From: Candidatus Flexifilum breve
GTDB taxonomy: Bacteria; Chloroflexota; Anaerolineae; Aggregatilineales; Phototrophicaceae
Length of the DNA: 64,000 nucleotides
Reading direction: 5' to 3'
NCBI GenBank assembly: GCA_016717205.1
Contig: JADKGC010000009.1
Coordinates: forward strand, 248,001 to 312,000
Positions 26,740-35,180 of the stretch are shown here, piece by piece. The position numbers were made by a program, and so were the translations under genes. The notes beneath the pieces were generated by a model. It was not told the origin of the DNA, did no database searches, and worked only from the letters and a program-made list of their open reading frames with translations. Position 1 is the first letter of the stretch. Every line of letters starts with the position of its first letter.

Positions 26740-26949
26740 ATGGGACGCTACGTTGATCGATATAAAGGCTTTTCGCGCTCGTCAAAGAGCGTGTTCTGGG
26801 TCATCCTCGCGGTGATGATTATCGGCCGCTTGATCGCCTTCTTCACCTCGGAAGCCGGGCGGACAGTCGCGCTGGTGTGCTGCGGCGGGCTGATTCTGCT
26901 GGTGGTCGTCGGTCTGGTCTCCGAAAGCGGGATGCGGCGACCGCGATGA
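26740..26949 (+). CDS. small two-helix membrane protein, unknown function
   Basis: A 69-residue protein with two hydrophobic segments (about residues 17-36, VFWVILAVMIIGRLIAFF, and 41-60, TVALVCCGGLILLVVVGLV), a basic N-terminus and a basic tail. It begins 3 bases after the carboxylase beta stop and its stop overlaps the next start (ATGA), so it is translated within the operon. No family is recognised. Its presence inside a soluble catabolic operon is unexplained. Confidence 0.65.
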   Translation: MGRYVDRYKGFSRSSKSVFWVILAVMIIGRLIAFFTSEAGRTVALVCCGGLILLVVVGLVSESGMRRPR

Positions 26950-27638
26950 GCCACGGCATCGGTTTTGCCTACAGTCCGGAAATCCGCGCCCGCTACCCGC
27001 AGTTGGTCGGCGGTGTGATCTTCGCGTCGGGTCTGCGCAACGGCGCGACGCCGCCCGATCTGTTGGCACTGTATCAGGCCGAACAAGCGGCGGTCAAAGG
27101 GCGCATCGGCGATACACCACTCAGCGAAATCAAGTCACTGGCCGCGTGGCGCTCCGTGTTTCGCAGCTTCGGCGTCGACCCCACGCAGACGCGCAGCGCG
27201 TGCGAAGCCCTGCTCCGTCGCCTGACCAAACAGGGCGACATTCCCAGCATCAACGCGCTGGTGGATATGGGCAACCTGATCAGCATTCGTTACGGCCTGC
27301 CCGTCGCCGTGCTGGATGTCGCTCGCGCCTCCGGCACAATCACCGTGCGCTTCGCCGACGGCACGGAACGCTTCACCAATCTAGGACAAGCCGAAACCGT
27401 CGCGCCCGAATCCGGTGAAGTCATCTTCGCTGACGTTACCGGCACCGTCTTTGCGCGGCGCTGGTGCTGGCGTCAAAGCGACGAGAGCGCCGCTCGTGAA
27501 GCTACAACGGACGTCATCATCACGATTGAAGGACAGCACACCGACGCCGAGTCGGATGTCACCGCCGCCATCCGCGATCTGACAGCACTCTTGGCGCAGT
27601 ACGCGGGCGGAGAAATCACCAACCAACTCTATAAATAG
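26946..27638 (+). CDS. B3/B4 domain protein (stand-alone PheRS-beta-like editing domain)
   Basis: A 230-residue protein matching the stand-alone B3/B4 family (COG3382 type), related to the aminoacyl-tRNA editing region of phenylalanyl-tRNA synthetase beta. The hallmark blocks are SEIKSLAAWRSVFRSFGVDPTQTRSACEALLRR and INALVDMGNLISIRYGLPVAVLD, followed by ETVAPESGEVIFAD and AARRWCWRQ-like strands at about 170-185. Such proteins may hydrolyse mischarged tRNAs or small aminoacyl compounds; the bacterial role is unproven. ATG 26946 overlaps the upstream stop by 4 bases. Its place inside a branched acyl-CoA operon suggests either amino-acid-related quality control or chance cotranscription. Confidence 0.85.
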   Translation: MSHGIGFAYSPEIRARYPQLVGGVIFASGLRNGATPPDLLALYQAEQAAVKGRIGDTPLSEIKSLAAWRSVFRSFGVDPTQTRSACEALLRRLTKQGDIPSINALVDMGNLISIRYGLPVAVLDVARASGTITVRFADGTERFTNLGQAETVAPESGEVIFADVTGTVFARRWCWRQSDESAAREATTDVIITIEGQHTDAESDVTAAIRDLTALLAQYAGGEITNQLYK

Positions 27639-27656
27639 CTTATTTGGAGGTTCGCG

Positions 27657-28862
27657 ATGGTGCTTGAATCCCAGCCGACGCAAATCAATCCTTACCAGCC
27701 CTTCACCGAAGAACATCACATGTTCCGCAAAGCCGTGCGGGCATTTGTCGAGAACGAACTGAACCCGCACGCCGACGAGTGGGAAGCGGCGGGCGGATTT
27801 CCCGCGCACCAGGTTCTCAAAAGATGGGCGACCTCGGCTTTCTCGGACTGAGCTATCCCGAAGAGTACGGCGGCGCCAATGCCGACATCTGGTTCACGGT
27901 CGTGCTCATGGAAGAGCTTGGCCGCTGCGACTCGGCGGGCATTCCGATGGGCATCAGCGTGCACACGGATATGTACACCCGCGCTGGCGAAATACGGATC
28001 GCCAGAACTCAAGCTGCGGTATCTCGCGCCCGCCCTCAAAGGCGACATTGTGGGCGCAATCGCCGTGACCGAACCGGGCGCCGGGTCCGATGTGGCGGGC
28101 ATCATCACGCGCGCGGACGATGGCGGCGACGCGTACATCATCAACGGCAGCAAAATGTACATCACCAACGGCACGCAAGCCGACTGGGTGTGCCTGCTCG
28201 CCCGCACCACGCCGGGCACGGGCTACAAGGGCATGTCGCTCATCATGGTACCGACCGACACGCCCGGTTTCATCGTCAGCAAGAAGCTGCACAAGCTCGG
28301 CAACCATTCCAGCGATACCGCCGTGCTCACGTTTGACGACATGCGCGTGCCCAAGACCAACTGCATCGGTGTGGAAGGCATGGGCTTCTATATGCAGATG
28401 GAACAGTTTCAGCGCGAACGCTTGGTCGGCGCGGTGAGCGCGACCGCGGGCATGGAACGGGCGCTGCGCCGCACCATCGACTACCTGCGGGAGCGTCAAG
28501 CTTTTGGCATGCCGCTTATCCACAACCAGTGGATTCACTTTAAGCTGTGCGAACTGCTGACCGAAATCGAAGCACTGCGCCAGCTCAATTACTACACTGC
28601 CAGCCTCATGGCACAGGACGAGACCTCGCTCGAAGTCGTCAAGCTGGCGTCGATGTGCAAGCTCAAAGCGGGTCGGCTGGCGCGCGAGGTCGGCGATACC
28701 TGCTTGCAGTTCCACGGCGGCATGGGCTATATGGAAGAAACGCCCATTTCCCGCTACTTCCGCGACGCGCGTCTGCTCTCGATTGGCGGCGGCGCAGATG
28801 AAGTGATGCTCGGCATCATCGCCAAGCTCGAAGATATGCTCCCACCGCGCAGAAAAGAATAA
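27657..28862 (+). CDS. acyl-CoA dehydrogenase, two compensating frameshifts
   Basis: An FAD-dependent acyl-CoA dehydrogenase of about 400 residues, probably isovaleryl- or citronellyl-CoA type given its neighbours. The N-terminal 54 residues start at ATG 27657 (GGAGG just upstream). The frame is lost in the A run at 27820-27824, where adding one A gives HQVLKKMGDLGFLGLSYPEEYGG, and is recovered near 27975-27985, after which the protein is intact: AVTEPGAGSDVAG (FAD/substrate loop), MYITNG, RQAFGMPL, and LQFHGGMGYMEETPISRYFRDAR near the end. The last block contains the MGYMEE Glu typical of isovaleryl-type enzymes' region, but base assignment needs an alignment. Motifs are so well kept that sequencing error is the simplest reading. 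Confidence 0.85.
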
Positions 28863-28864
28863 TC

Positions 28865-28918
28865 AACCCCAGAGAACGCAGAGGGAGATTGATCAAATTC
28901 TCTGTGTTCTCTGTGGTT
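28865..28918. repeat. AACCACAGAG-type inverted repeat
   Basis: The gap between two operon genes is almost wholly an imperfect inverted repeat: AACCCCAGAGAACGCAGAG (from 28865) against the reverse complement of CTCTGTGTTCTCTGTGGTT (ending 28918). A second element of the same family is at 39060-39122. Confidence 0.8.
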
Positions 28919-28931
28919 CAAAAGGTCTTTT

Positions 28932-30281
28932 ATGGTTTTTCGAATCGGATCTGCTCAGGGATTTTACGGAGATGATGTGACACGCGCGCTGCCGATGATC
29001 ACGGGCGGGCACGTCGACGTCGTGTGCTTTGAGGCGCTCTCCGAGCTGACGATGGCGATCTTGCAGAAGGATCGCCTCGCCAACCCGGCGCGCGGCTACA
29101 CCTTCGATTTACGCATCATCGCCGCGCAAATTCTGCCGCAAGCGTTCGCCCGTAAGATTCCGCTCATCACCAATGGTGGCGGGCTGAACCCGCTGGCGGC
29201 GGCAGAGATGGTACGTGAGAGCGCCGCTAAGCTCGGCCTAAGCGGACTGAAGATCGCCGCGGTAACGGGTGACGATGTGCTGGCGAACCTCGCCAGTTTC
29301 GGCGACCTCACCAACATCGACACGGGCGAACGCCTCGCCGATGCGGCGAATCAAAACTGGGTGACGGCCAACGTTTACCTCGGCGCGCAGCCCATTGTCG
29401 AGGCGCTGCGGCAGGGCGCGGATATCGTGATCACCGGGCGTGTCGCCGACCCATGCCTGTATCTCGCGCCACTGATCGCGCACTACGATTGGTCATGGGA
29501 CGACTGGAATCGGCTGGCAGCGGGCATCGTGGCGGGGCATCTGCTCGAATGCACGGGACAGGTGGTCGGCGGCAACAGCCTGGCTGTGATCAATATGCTC
29601 GATCCGTACGATCTTCCCTTCCTCGGCTATCCCATCGCCCACGTTGAGGAGGATGGCAGCTTTGTCATCACCAAAGTGCCGGGCAGCCCCGGCTGCGTGA
29701 GCGTCGAGACGGTCAAGGAGCAATTGCTCTATGAAATCCACGACCCGGCCAACTACCTCACGCCGGATGTGATTGCCAACTTCACCACCCTGCGCCTCAC
29801 GCCCGAGGGTGAAGATCGCGTGCGCGTAACCGGGGTGACGGGCAAACCGCGACCGGAAACAGTCAAGCTGAACCTGAGCCGACTTGAGGGGTATATGCGC
29901 GAACTCATCTTCACGCTCGGCTACCCGGAAGCGTGGCACAAGGTCGATCAGCTCAAGGCGATGATCGCCGAGTCGTGGAAAGAACTGCCCATTGAGCGCG
30001 TAGAATATCACTACTTGGGGATGAACAGCCTGTTCGGGCCACTCGCGCCGCTGCCCGCCGACCCACTGGAGATCATTGTGCGCGTGACTTTCACCGCCGC
30101 CGATCCCGACACGCTCAAGACGGCGGTACGGCGCGTCATGGCGAACGGCTTGAGCTGCCCCGCCGGGATGAGCGTGAGCGGGACGACCGTCGGCGCCGAT
30201 CCTCGTGTGATCGTCGGCCTATGGGCGACGCTGGTCGACCGCGCGTCGGTCAAACCGGAAGTCACATACTTTGAGACGTAA
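28932..30281 (+). CDS. AtuA family protein (DUF1446), main domain
   Basis: A 449-residue protein of the acyclic terpene utilisation A family. The start FRIGSAQGFYGDDVTRALPMITGGHVDVVCFEALSELTM, the ITNGGGLNP and IVITGRVADPCLYLAPLIAHY blocks and GNSLAVINMLDPYDLPFLGYPIAHVEEDG are characteristic. In Pseudomonas atuA belongs to the citronellol/geraniol cluster with geranyl-CoA carboxylase, but the biochemical step is not established, and homologues occur beside methylcrotonyl-CoA carboxylase in many soil bacteria. Most relatives carry an extra small domain at the C-terminus; here it is a separate gene (30399-30710). Confidence 0.9.
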   Translation: MVFRIGSAQGFYGDDVTRALPMITGGHVDVVCFEALSELTMAILQKDRLANPARGYTFDLRIIAAQILPQAFARKIPLITNGGGLNPLAAAEMVRESAAKLGLSGLKIAAVTGDDVLANLASFGDLTNIDTGERLADAANQNWVTANVYLGAQPIVEALRQGADIVITGRVADPCLYLAPLIAHYDWSWDDWNRLAAGIVAGHLLECTGQVVGGNSLAVINMLDPYDLPFLGYPIAHVEEDGSFVITKVPGSPGCVSVETVKEQLLYEIHDPANYLTPDVIANFTTLRLTPEGEDRVRVTGVTGKPRPETVKLNLSRLEGYMRELIFTLGYPEAWHKVDQLKAMIAESWKELPIERVEYHYLGMNSLFGPLAPLPADPLEIIVRVTFTAADPDTLKTAVRRVMANGLSCPAGMSVSGTTVGADPRVIVGLWATLVDRASVKPEVTYFET

Positions 30282-30290
30282 AGCAAGATT

Positions 30291-30384
30291 CAACGCAAAG
30301 ACGCCAAGGCGCGAAGCCGCAAAGGAAGTTCGATCTCTATCACTTACCGTTAGCGTCTTTCCGTCTTTGCGCCTTTGCGTTAAG
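30291..30384. repeat. AACGCAAAGRCG-type inverted repeat
   Basis: The 117-base gap between the two AtuA parts contains arms reading CAACGCAAAGACGCCAAGG (from 30291) and CCGTCTTTGCGCCTTTGCGTT (ending about 30381), which are largely complementary. It is of the short-palindrome class that spreads between genes. It separates two domains that are usually fused. Confidence 0.7.
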
Positions 30385-30398
30385 CCTTTGAGGTATTT

Positions 30399-30710
30399 AT
30401 GACTAAGCGACTGTATGACTTAGCTTATGGGCGTTCCGGCGACAAGGGGAACATCGCCAACATCAGCGTGATCGCGCGCTCGCCGGAAGCCTACGCCGAG
30501 ATCAAAGCCAAGCTGACCGCCGAGCGCGTCAAAGCGCACTTCGGCGACCTCGTCCGCGGGCCGGTGATCCGGTACGATCTCGACAATATCGAGGCGCTCA
30601 ATTTCGTCCTGTACGAGGCGTTGGATGGCGGCGGCACACGTTCGCTGCGCATCGACAGCCTCGGCAAATCACTCACGGGCGCGCTCCTGTACATGGAATG
30701 GGAATCATGA
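30399..30710 (+). CDS. AtuA-associated small domain protein (ferredoxin-like fold)
   Basis: A 103-residue protein equal to the small C-terminal domain that follows DUF1446 in many AtuA proteins. LYDLAYGRSGDKGNIANISVIARSPEAY is the highly conserved opening (the GDKGNxxN block) and NFVLYEALDGGGTRSLRIDSLGKSLTGALL the conserved ending. It presumably acts with the 28932-30281 protein in one complex. Its stop overlaps the next start by 4 bases (ATGA). Function beyond this is unknown. Confidence 0.9.
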   Translation: MTKRLYDLAYGRSGDKGNIANISVIARSPEAYAEIKAKLTAERVKAHFGDLVRGPVIRYDLDNIEALNFVLYEALDGGGTRSLRIDSLGKSLTGALLYMEWES

Positions 30711-31498
30711 CCTATCAAACACTATTGCTCGACCTCCGTCCACCCTTCGCCTTCCTCACGCTCAACCGCTCGGAACGCCGCAACGCCATGAACTTCGCCA
30801 TGATGGGCGAACTGCTCGATGCGGTGCAGGACCTGAACGCCAACCCGGAGATCCGCGCGATCATCCTGAGCGGCGCGGGCGGCGACTTTTGCGCGGGCGG
30901 CGACATCGCCGACCTGCAAGCGCCCAACCTGAGCGAAGCGGAGCAGGATCAGATCGTCGGGCGGTTGGACGCGGTGCTCAAAGCGCTCAACGAATCGCCC
31001 AAAGTGATCGTCGCCAAGTTGGAAGGCGCGGTGATGGGCGGCGGGTTCGGGCTGGCCTGCGTCGCCGATATCGGCATCGCATCGACGACCGCCGAATTCG
31101 CGCTGCCGGAAGTTCGTCTCGGCCTCGCCCCTTCGTTGATCGCACCCTATGTCATTCAGCGCATCGGCTTGACGCGCGCGCGCCTGCTCATGCTGACCGG
31201 GGTGCGTTTCGACGGCGTGAGCGCACATGAATACGGGATCATCAACGAGGTATGTCCGGCGGAAATCCTTGATCAGTGCGTGAACGCCATCCTCGACCAA
31301 CTACGGCTGTGCAGCCCGGCGGCGCTCACCGCCACCAAAGCGCTGATTCACACCGTGATCAGCCAACCGAACGAGCAATCCCTGCCCTACCGCGCCCGCC
31401 TGCTCAATCAACTGCGTACTAGTGAAGAAGGTCAGGAAGGCATGAGCGCGTTTCGTCAGAAGCGTCCACCGCAGTGGGCAGTAATGAGTGACGAGTAA
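30707..31498 (+). CDS. enoyl-CoA hydratase/isomerase family protein
   Basis: A 263-residue crotonase-fold enzyme. LTLNRSERRNAMNFAMM and LSGAGGDFCAGGDIADLQA give the first oxyanion-hole loop; KLEGAVMGGGFGLACVADIGIAS the second, and ALPEVRLGLAPSLIAPYV the trimer helix. By context it would hydrate methylglutaconyl-CoA (leucine) or isohexenylglutaconyl-CoA (terpene route). ATG 30707 is chosen over 30698 because it gives the ATGA overlap. Its last residues (AVMSDE) lie in the repeat at 31481-31542, so the C-terminus may have been altered by that repeat. Confidence 0.9.
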   Translation: MTYQTLLLDLRPPFAFLTLNRSERRNAMNFAMMGELLDAVQDLNANPEIRAIILSGAGGDFCAGGDIADLQAPNLSEAEQDQIVGRLDAVLKALNESPKVIVAKLEGAVMGGGFGLACVADIGIASTTAEFALPEVRLGLAPSLIAPYVIQRIGLTRARLLMLTGVRFDGVSAHEYGIINEVCPAEILDQCVNAILDQLRLCSPAALTATKALIHTVISQPNEQSLPYRARLLNQLRTSEEGQEGMSAFRQKRPPQWAVMSDE

Positions 31499-31542
31499 CG
31501 AGTGATAGGTCTGGGATTTCGCTTTAACTCCCCACTCATTAC
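31481..31542. repeat. GTAATGAGTG inverted repeat overlapping the hydratase 3' end
   Basis: GTAATGAGTG (31481-31490) and CACTCATTAC (31533-31542) are perfect complements; the left arm continues with GACGAGTAACGAGTG, a degenerate direct repetition of itself. The left arm supplies the last codons and stop of the upstream gene. Confidence 0.65.
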
Positions 31543-31566
31543 TCAGCCCTGAAAGGTCATGCCTTG

Positions 31567-33537
31567 ATGATTCGTAAGCTCTTGATCGCCAACCGCGGCG
31601 AAATCGCCTGCCGCATCGTCAAGACATGCCGCGAAATGGGCATTGCGACGGTCGCCGTATACTCCGATGCGGACGCCCGCGCGCTGCATGTCGAACTGGC
31701 GGATGAAGCGGTGCACATCGGCGCCAGTCCAGCGGTCGAAAGCTACCTCAATGGCGCGCAGATCATTGCGGCGGCGCAGCGTACGGGCGCGGATGCGATC
31801 CATACCGGCTACGGCTTCCTGTCGGAGAACGCGGCCTTCGCCCAAGCGGTGATCGACGCCGGGCTGATCTGGATCGGGCCGACGCCCGCCGCGATCGAGG
31901 CGATGGGCGACAAACGCCGCGCCAAGCTGCTGCTCAAAAACATTCCGCTCGTCCCCGGCTACAACGGCGCGGATCAATCCGACGTGGTGTTGATCGCAGC
32001 AGCGGGCGAGATCGGCTACCCGCTGATGGTGAAAGCGGCGGCAGGCGGCGGCGGTAAGGGGATGCGCCGCGTCAACTCAGCTGACGATTTACCTGACGCT
32101 CTAGCGTCTGCGCGGCGTGAGGCGCGGGCCGCCTTCGGCGATGCCACGCTCATCTTAGAGAAGTACATCGAACGTGCCCGCCACATCGAGATCCAGATCT
32201 TCGGGGATACGCACGGCAATGTGATCGCCCTCGGCGAACGTGAATGCTCGATTCAGCGCCGCCACCAGAAGATCATCGAGGAGACGCCTTCGACCGCGCT
32301 GGACGACGACTTGCGCCAGCGCATGTGCGACGCGGCGGTCTCCGTCGGGAAACAGATCGGCTATGTGAACGCAGGCACGGTCGAATTCATCCTCGATGAA
32401 GCGAAGGCCTTCTACTTTATGGAGATGAACACCCGCTTGCAGGTCGAGCACCCCGTCACCGACATGGTCACCGGACTCGATTTGGTGCGCCTCCAGATTG
32501 AAGTTGCACAAGGTGGGTTTCTGCCGCCACTGATCAATCGCTACGGTCACGCGGTCGAAGCGCGCATCTACGCCGAAGACCCGTTCAACGACTTTCTGCC
32601 AGTGTCCGGCAAGCTGCTGCGCTGGCGCGAACTTGACACGCAGCACTTAATCGAGAGCAAGCGCGTGTGGGCATGGTCGAAAACGATCATCGACTCGGGC
32701 GTACGCACCGGGGATAACATCAGCACTTTCTACGATCCCACACTGGCGAAACTTATTGCTCACGGTGATAACCGCGAGGATGCGATCCGCCGTCTCGATT
32801 ACACCTTGGCACAACTGCAAATCTTCGGCATCCGCTCGAATATCTCGTTTTTGCGCCGCATCCTCCAGCACCCCGACTTCAGCGCCGGAAACCTCAGCAC
32901 CGAATTCATCGATCAGCATCCCGAACTGCTTGCACCCGAGCTTCCGCCACCGTCGGTCGCTTTGATCGCCGCCGCGCTCGCCAAAACAGGCGATACGTCG
33001 GCGTACTGGCGCAATAACGCGTTCCGCCCCATCCAGCAAACGTTCAAGCACAATGACCAGCCAATAACGGTGAAGCTCGCGCCGAACAGTGGCACACATT
33101 CATGTGCTGTTCACATTGGAGCGGATTCATATCATGTAGAATTATGGAACTTCTCTGATTCCCAACTCGATCTGGCGGTGAACGGGTACCGTCAGCGTGT
33201 CACCGTGCTGTGCGGCGATGCGGACGATTGGTGGGTGCACTGTTCAGCCGGGACATTCCGGCTGGATTGGGTCTCACCGCTGCCCCAGGGTCGCCCGGCT
33301 GAAGAATCGTCGGGAACGCTGCGCGCGCCGATGCCCGGTCAGGTCACGCGTGTGCACGTGGCCGAAGGTCAGCGGGTTGGAAAAGGCGAGGTTTTGCTCG
33401 TCATGGAGGCGATGAAGATGGAACATCGCATCACAGCGCCCCACGCGGGCGTGGTGACGAGTTTGTATTTCAGCGTCGGTCAGTCCGTGCAGCAAGGGGT
33501 AAAATTACTCGATGTGCACGCGTCTGACGTAGAGTAA
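31567..33537 (+). CDS. acyl-CoA carboxylase biotin carboxylase/carrier (alpha) subunit, MCC/GCC type
   Basis: A 656-residue fusion of biotin carboxylase and biotin carrier. KLLIANRGEIACRIVKTCREMGI opens the N domain; AAAGGGGKGMRRV (about residue 160) is the ATP-grasp glycine loop; FMEMNTRLQVEHPVTDMVTG holds the catalytic/metal region; the C-terminal EAMKMEH carries the biotinylated Lys (about residue 617). It hydrolyses ATP to carboxylate biotin for the beta subunit at 25123-26736. The linker region (about 450-580) fits the BT domain of methylcrotonyl/geranyl-CoA carboxylases in size. ATG 31567 follows a TTG; the latter is less likely. Confidence 0.93.
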   Translation: MIRKLLIANRGEIACRIVKTCREMGIATVAVYSDADARALHVELADEAVHIGASPAVESYLNGAQIIAAAQRTGADAIHTGYGFLSENAAFAQAVIDAGLIWIGPTPAAIEAMGDKRRAKLLLKNIPLVPGYNGADQSDVVLIAAAGEIGYPLMVKAAAGGGGKGMRRVNSADDLPDALASARREARAAFGDATLILEKYIERARHIEIQIFGDTHGNVIALGERECSIQRRHQKIIEETPSTALDDDLRQRMCDAAVSVGKQIGYVNAGTVEFILDEAKAFYFMEMNTRLQVEHPVTDMVTGLDLVRLQIEVAQGGFLPPLINRYGHAVEARIYAEDPFNDFLPVSGKLLRWRELDTQHLIESKRVWAWSKTIIDSGVRTGDNISTFYDPTLAKLIAHGDNREDAIRRLDYTLAQLQIFGIRSNISFLRRILQHPDFSAGNLSTEFIDQHPELLAPELPPPSVALIAAALAKTGDTSAYWRNNAFRPIQQTFKHNDQPITVKLAPNSGTHSCAVHIGADSYHVELWNFSDSQLDLAVNGYRQRVTVLCGDADDWWVHCSAGTFRLDWVSPLPQGRPAEESSGTLRAPMPGQVTRVHVAEGQRVGKGEVLLVMEAMKMEHRITAPHAGVVTSLYFSVGQSVQQGVKLLDVHASDVE

Positions 33538-33584
33538 GCGGACTAAGCACCGCTTCTCACACTTCACCCTACAAGGAGATGCAA

Positions 33585-35135
33585 ATGGCAGTACACAAGT
33601 CTGTACGACTCGTATTGTTCTTGCTGTTTACCATGCTGCTCGCCGTGGGCGTCGCGGTCAGCGCCCAGGATGCCGGTGTTCTGCGCGTTGGGATGAGCGC
33701 GCCCGTCGTACTCGATCCGGCTCTGCACTCGAATGATCCGGAAACCGCGCTCAACCGCGCCATTTATGATTACCTCGTGGAAGTCGCACCGGATTCGACC
33801 ATCGTCCCGAACCTCGCGACCGAGTGGACGATCAGCGAGGACGGGCTGACCTACACTTTCACCCTCGCCTCGGGCGTCACTTTCCATGACGGTTCACCGT
33901 TCACCTCGGCAGATGTTGTCTACACCTTCGAACGGCTCAAGGAAGTCTCGTCCCCGGCGATCAACCTGCTCGGCAGCGACTTCACCGTCTCCTCGCCGGA
34001 TGATGCGACCGTCGTGTTTACCCTGACCAGCGTCAACGCCGATTTCCTGTACGGTGTGGCCGCGCGGCAGGCGCTGATCGTCAAAGCGGGCGAGGCCGCG
34101 CCCAACACCATCGGCGAAGGTGATGCCGCCTATGCCAGCTTCAACGGCACCGGACCATTCATCCTCACCCAGTTTGACCCCGGCGCGCGCGCTGTGTTCA
34201 CGGCCAACGCCAACTACTGGAAGGGCGCGCCCGCGCTCAGCGGCATGGAACACGTCTACATTGACGATCCGGTCGCGCAGGTCGACGCGCTGCTGAGCGG
34301 CGAACTTGACTTCATCTTCAAAGTCCCGAGCGGCCAGATCAGCCGCCTCGAAGGCGTCGAAGGCATTAATGTGCTCTCGATTGCCACCAGCCAGCACCCC
34401 GTGATCCGTCTACGCACCGATGCCGGTTCGCTCGGCGAGGATGTGCGCGTCCGGCAGGCGCTCAAGTACGCCACTGACCGCGATTTCCTCAACGAACTGC
34501 TGCTCGAAGGGCGCGGCGTGGTCGGCAACAACGACCCGATTGCCCCGGTCTTCGAGTTCTTCTACGACGGTTCGATTGAAAACCAGCCGTATGACCCGGC
34601 AATGGTCTGCCAGCTCCTGACTGATGCGGGCCAGAATCCGCTGGAGGCAACACTCTACGCGCCCAACGCCTTCGAATATCCTGACCTCGCCGCTGCGCTC
34701 CAGCAGATGTGGGCGGAAACCGGTTGCATCAACGTCGATATCCAGATTCGTGAAGAAGGCTACTACTACGACACGAGCAACCCAGACAACTACTTTGACG
34801 TGCAGTTGGGCATTACCGGGTGGGGCGCGCGTCCCTCGCCGCAGCTCCTGCTGAGCGAAGCGTATGTTGAATCGGGCATTGCCACGGGCTATAACGAAAG
34901 CCGCTACGTGAACCCGGAAATCGAAGCCTTGGTCGCGCAGGCGCGTGAGACGACCGATAACGACGCCCGCCGCGCAATCTACGCGCAGATCAGCGCCATT
35001 TTCCGCGAAGACGGCCCGATCATCATCCCCTACTTCGCGCCGCTGTTCGGTGGCACGAGCGCCCGCGTCCAGAACCTGACGATGGCGCCCTTCCCCGGCC
35101 TGACCGACTTCCGTACCGTCAGCCTGAGCAGCTAA
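33585..35135 (+). CDS. ABC transporter substrate-binding protein, family 5 (peptide type)
   Basis: A 516-residue exported solute-binding protein of the Dpp/Opp/nickel family. Signal peptide residues 1-28 (VRLVLFLLFTMLLAVGVAVSAQ) with cleavage after an Ala; no lipobox Cys. Family blocks: NLATEWTISEDGLTYTFTLASGVTFHDGSPFTSADVVYTFER and GTGPFILTQFDPG. ATG 33585 is chosen because AAGGAG (33573-33578) leaves a 6-base spacer, while ATG 33579 would touch it. It leads the importer operon with permeases at 35181 and 38113 and ATPases at 36061. Ligand is unknown; oligopeptides are typical. Confidence 0.92.
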   Translation: MAVHKSVRLVLFLLFTMLLAVGVAVSAQDAGVLRVGMSAPVVLDPALHSNDPETALNRAIYDYLVEVAPDSTIVPNLATEWTISEDGLTYTFTLASGVTFHDGSPFTSADVVYTFERLKEVSSPAINLLGSDFTVSSPDDATVVFTLTSVNADFLYGVAARQALIVKAGEAAPNTIGEGDAAYASFNGTGPFILTQFDPGARAVFTANANYWKGAPALSGMEHVYIDDPVAQVDALLSGELDFIFKVPSGQISRLEGVEGINVLSIATSQHPVIRLRTDAGSLGEDVRVRQALKYATDRDFLNELLLEGRGVVGNNDPIAPVFEFFYDGSIENQPYDPAMVCQLLTDAGQNPLEATLYAPNAFEYPDLAAALQQMWAETGCINVDIQIREEGYYYDTSNPDNYFDVQLGITGWGARPSPQLLLSEAYVESGIATGYNESRYVNPEIEALVAQARETTDNDARRAIYAQISAIFREDGPIIIPYFAPLFGGTSARVQNLTMAPFPGLTDFRTVSLSS

Positions 35136-35142
35136 ATCATAC

Positions 35143-35171
35143 GTAGGGGCAAGGCATGGCCTTGCCCCTAC
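35143..35171. repeat. GTAGGGGCAAGGC palindrome
   Basis: A perfect 13-bp inverted repeat (GTAGGGGCAAGGC, loop ATG, GCCTTGCCCCTAC) between the binding protein and the first permease. Same family as 40822-40892 and 48284-48311. It could also attenuate read-through from the abundant binding-protein message. Confidence 0.8.
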
Positions 35172-35180
35172 ATTTCGCCT

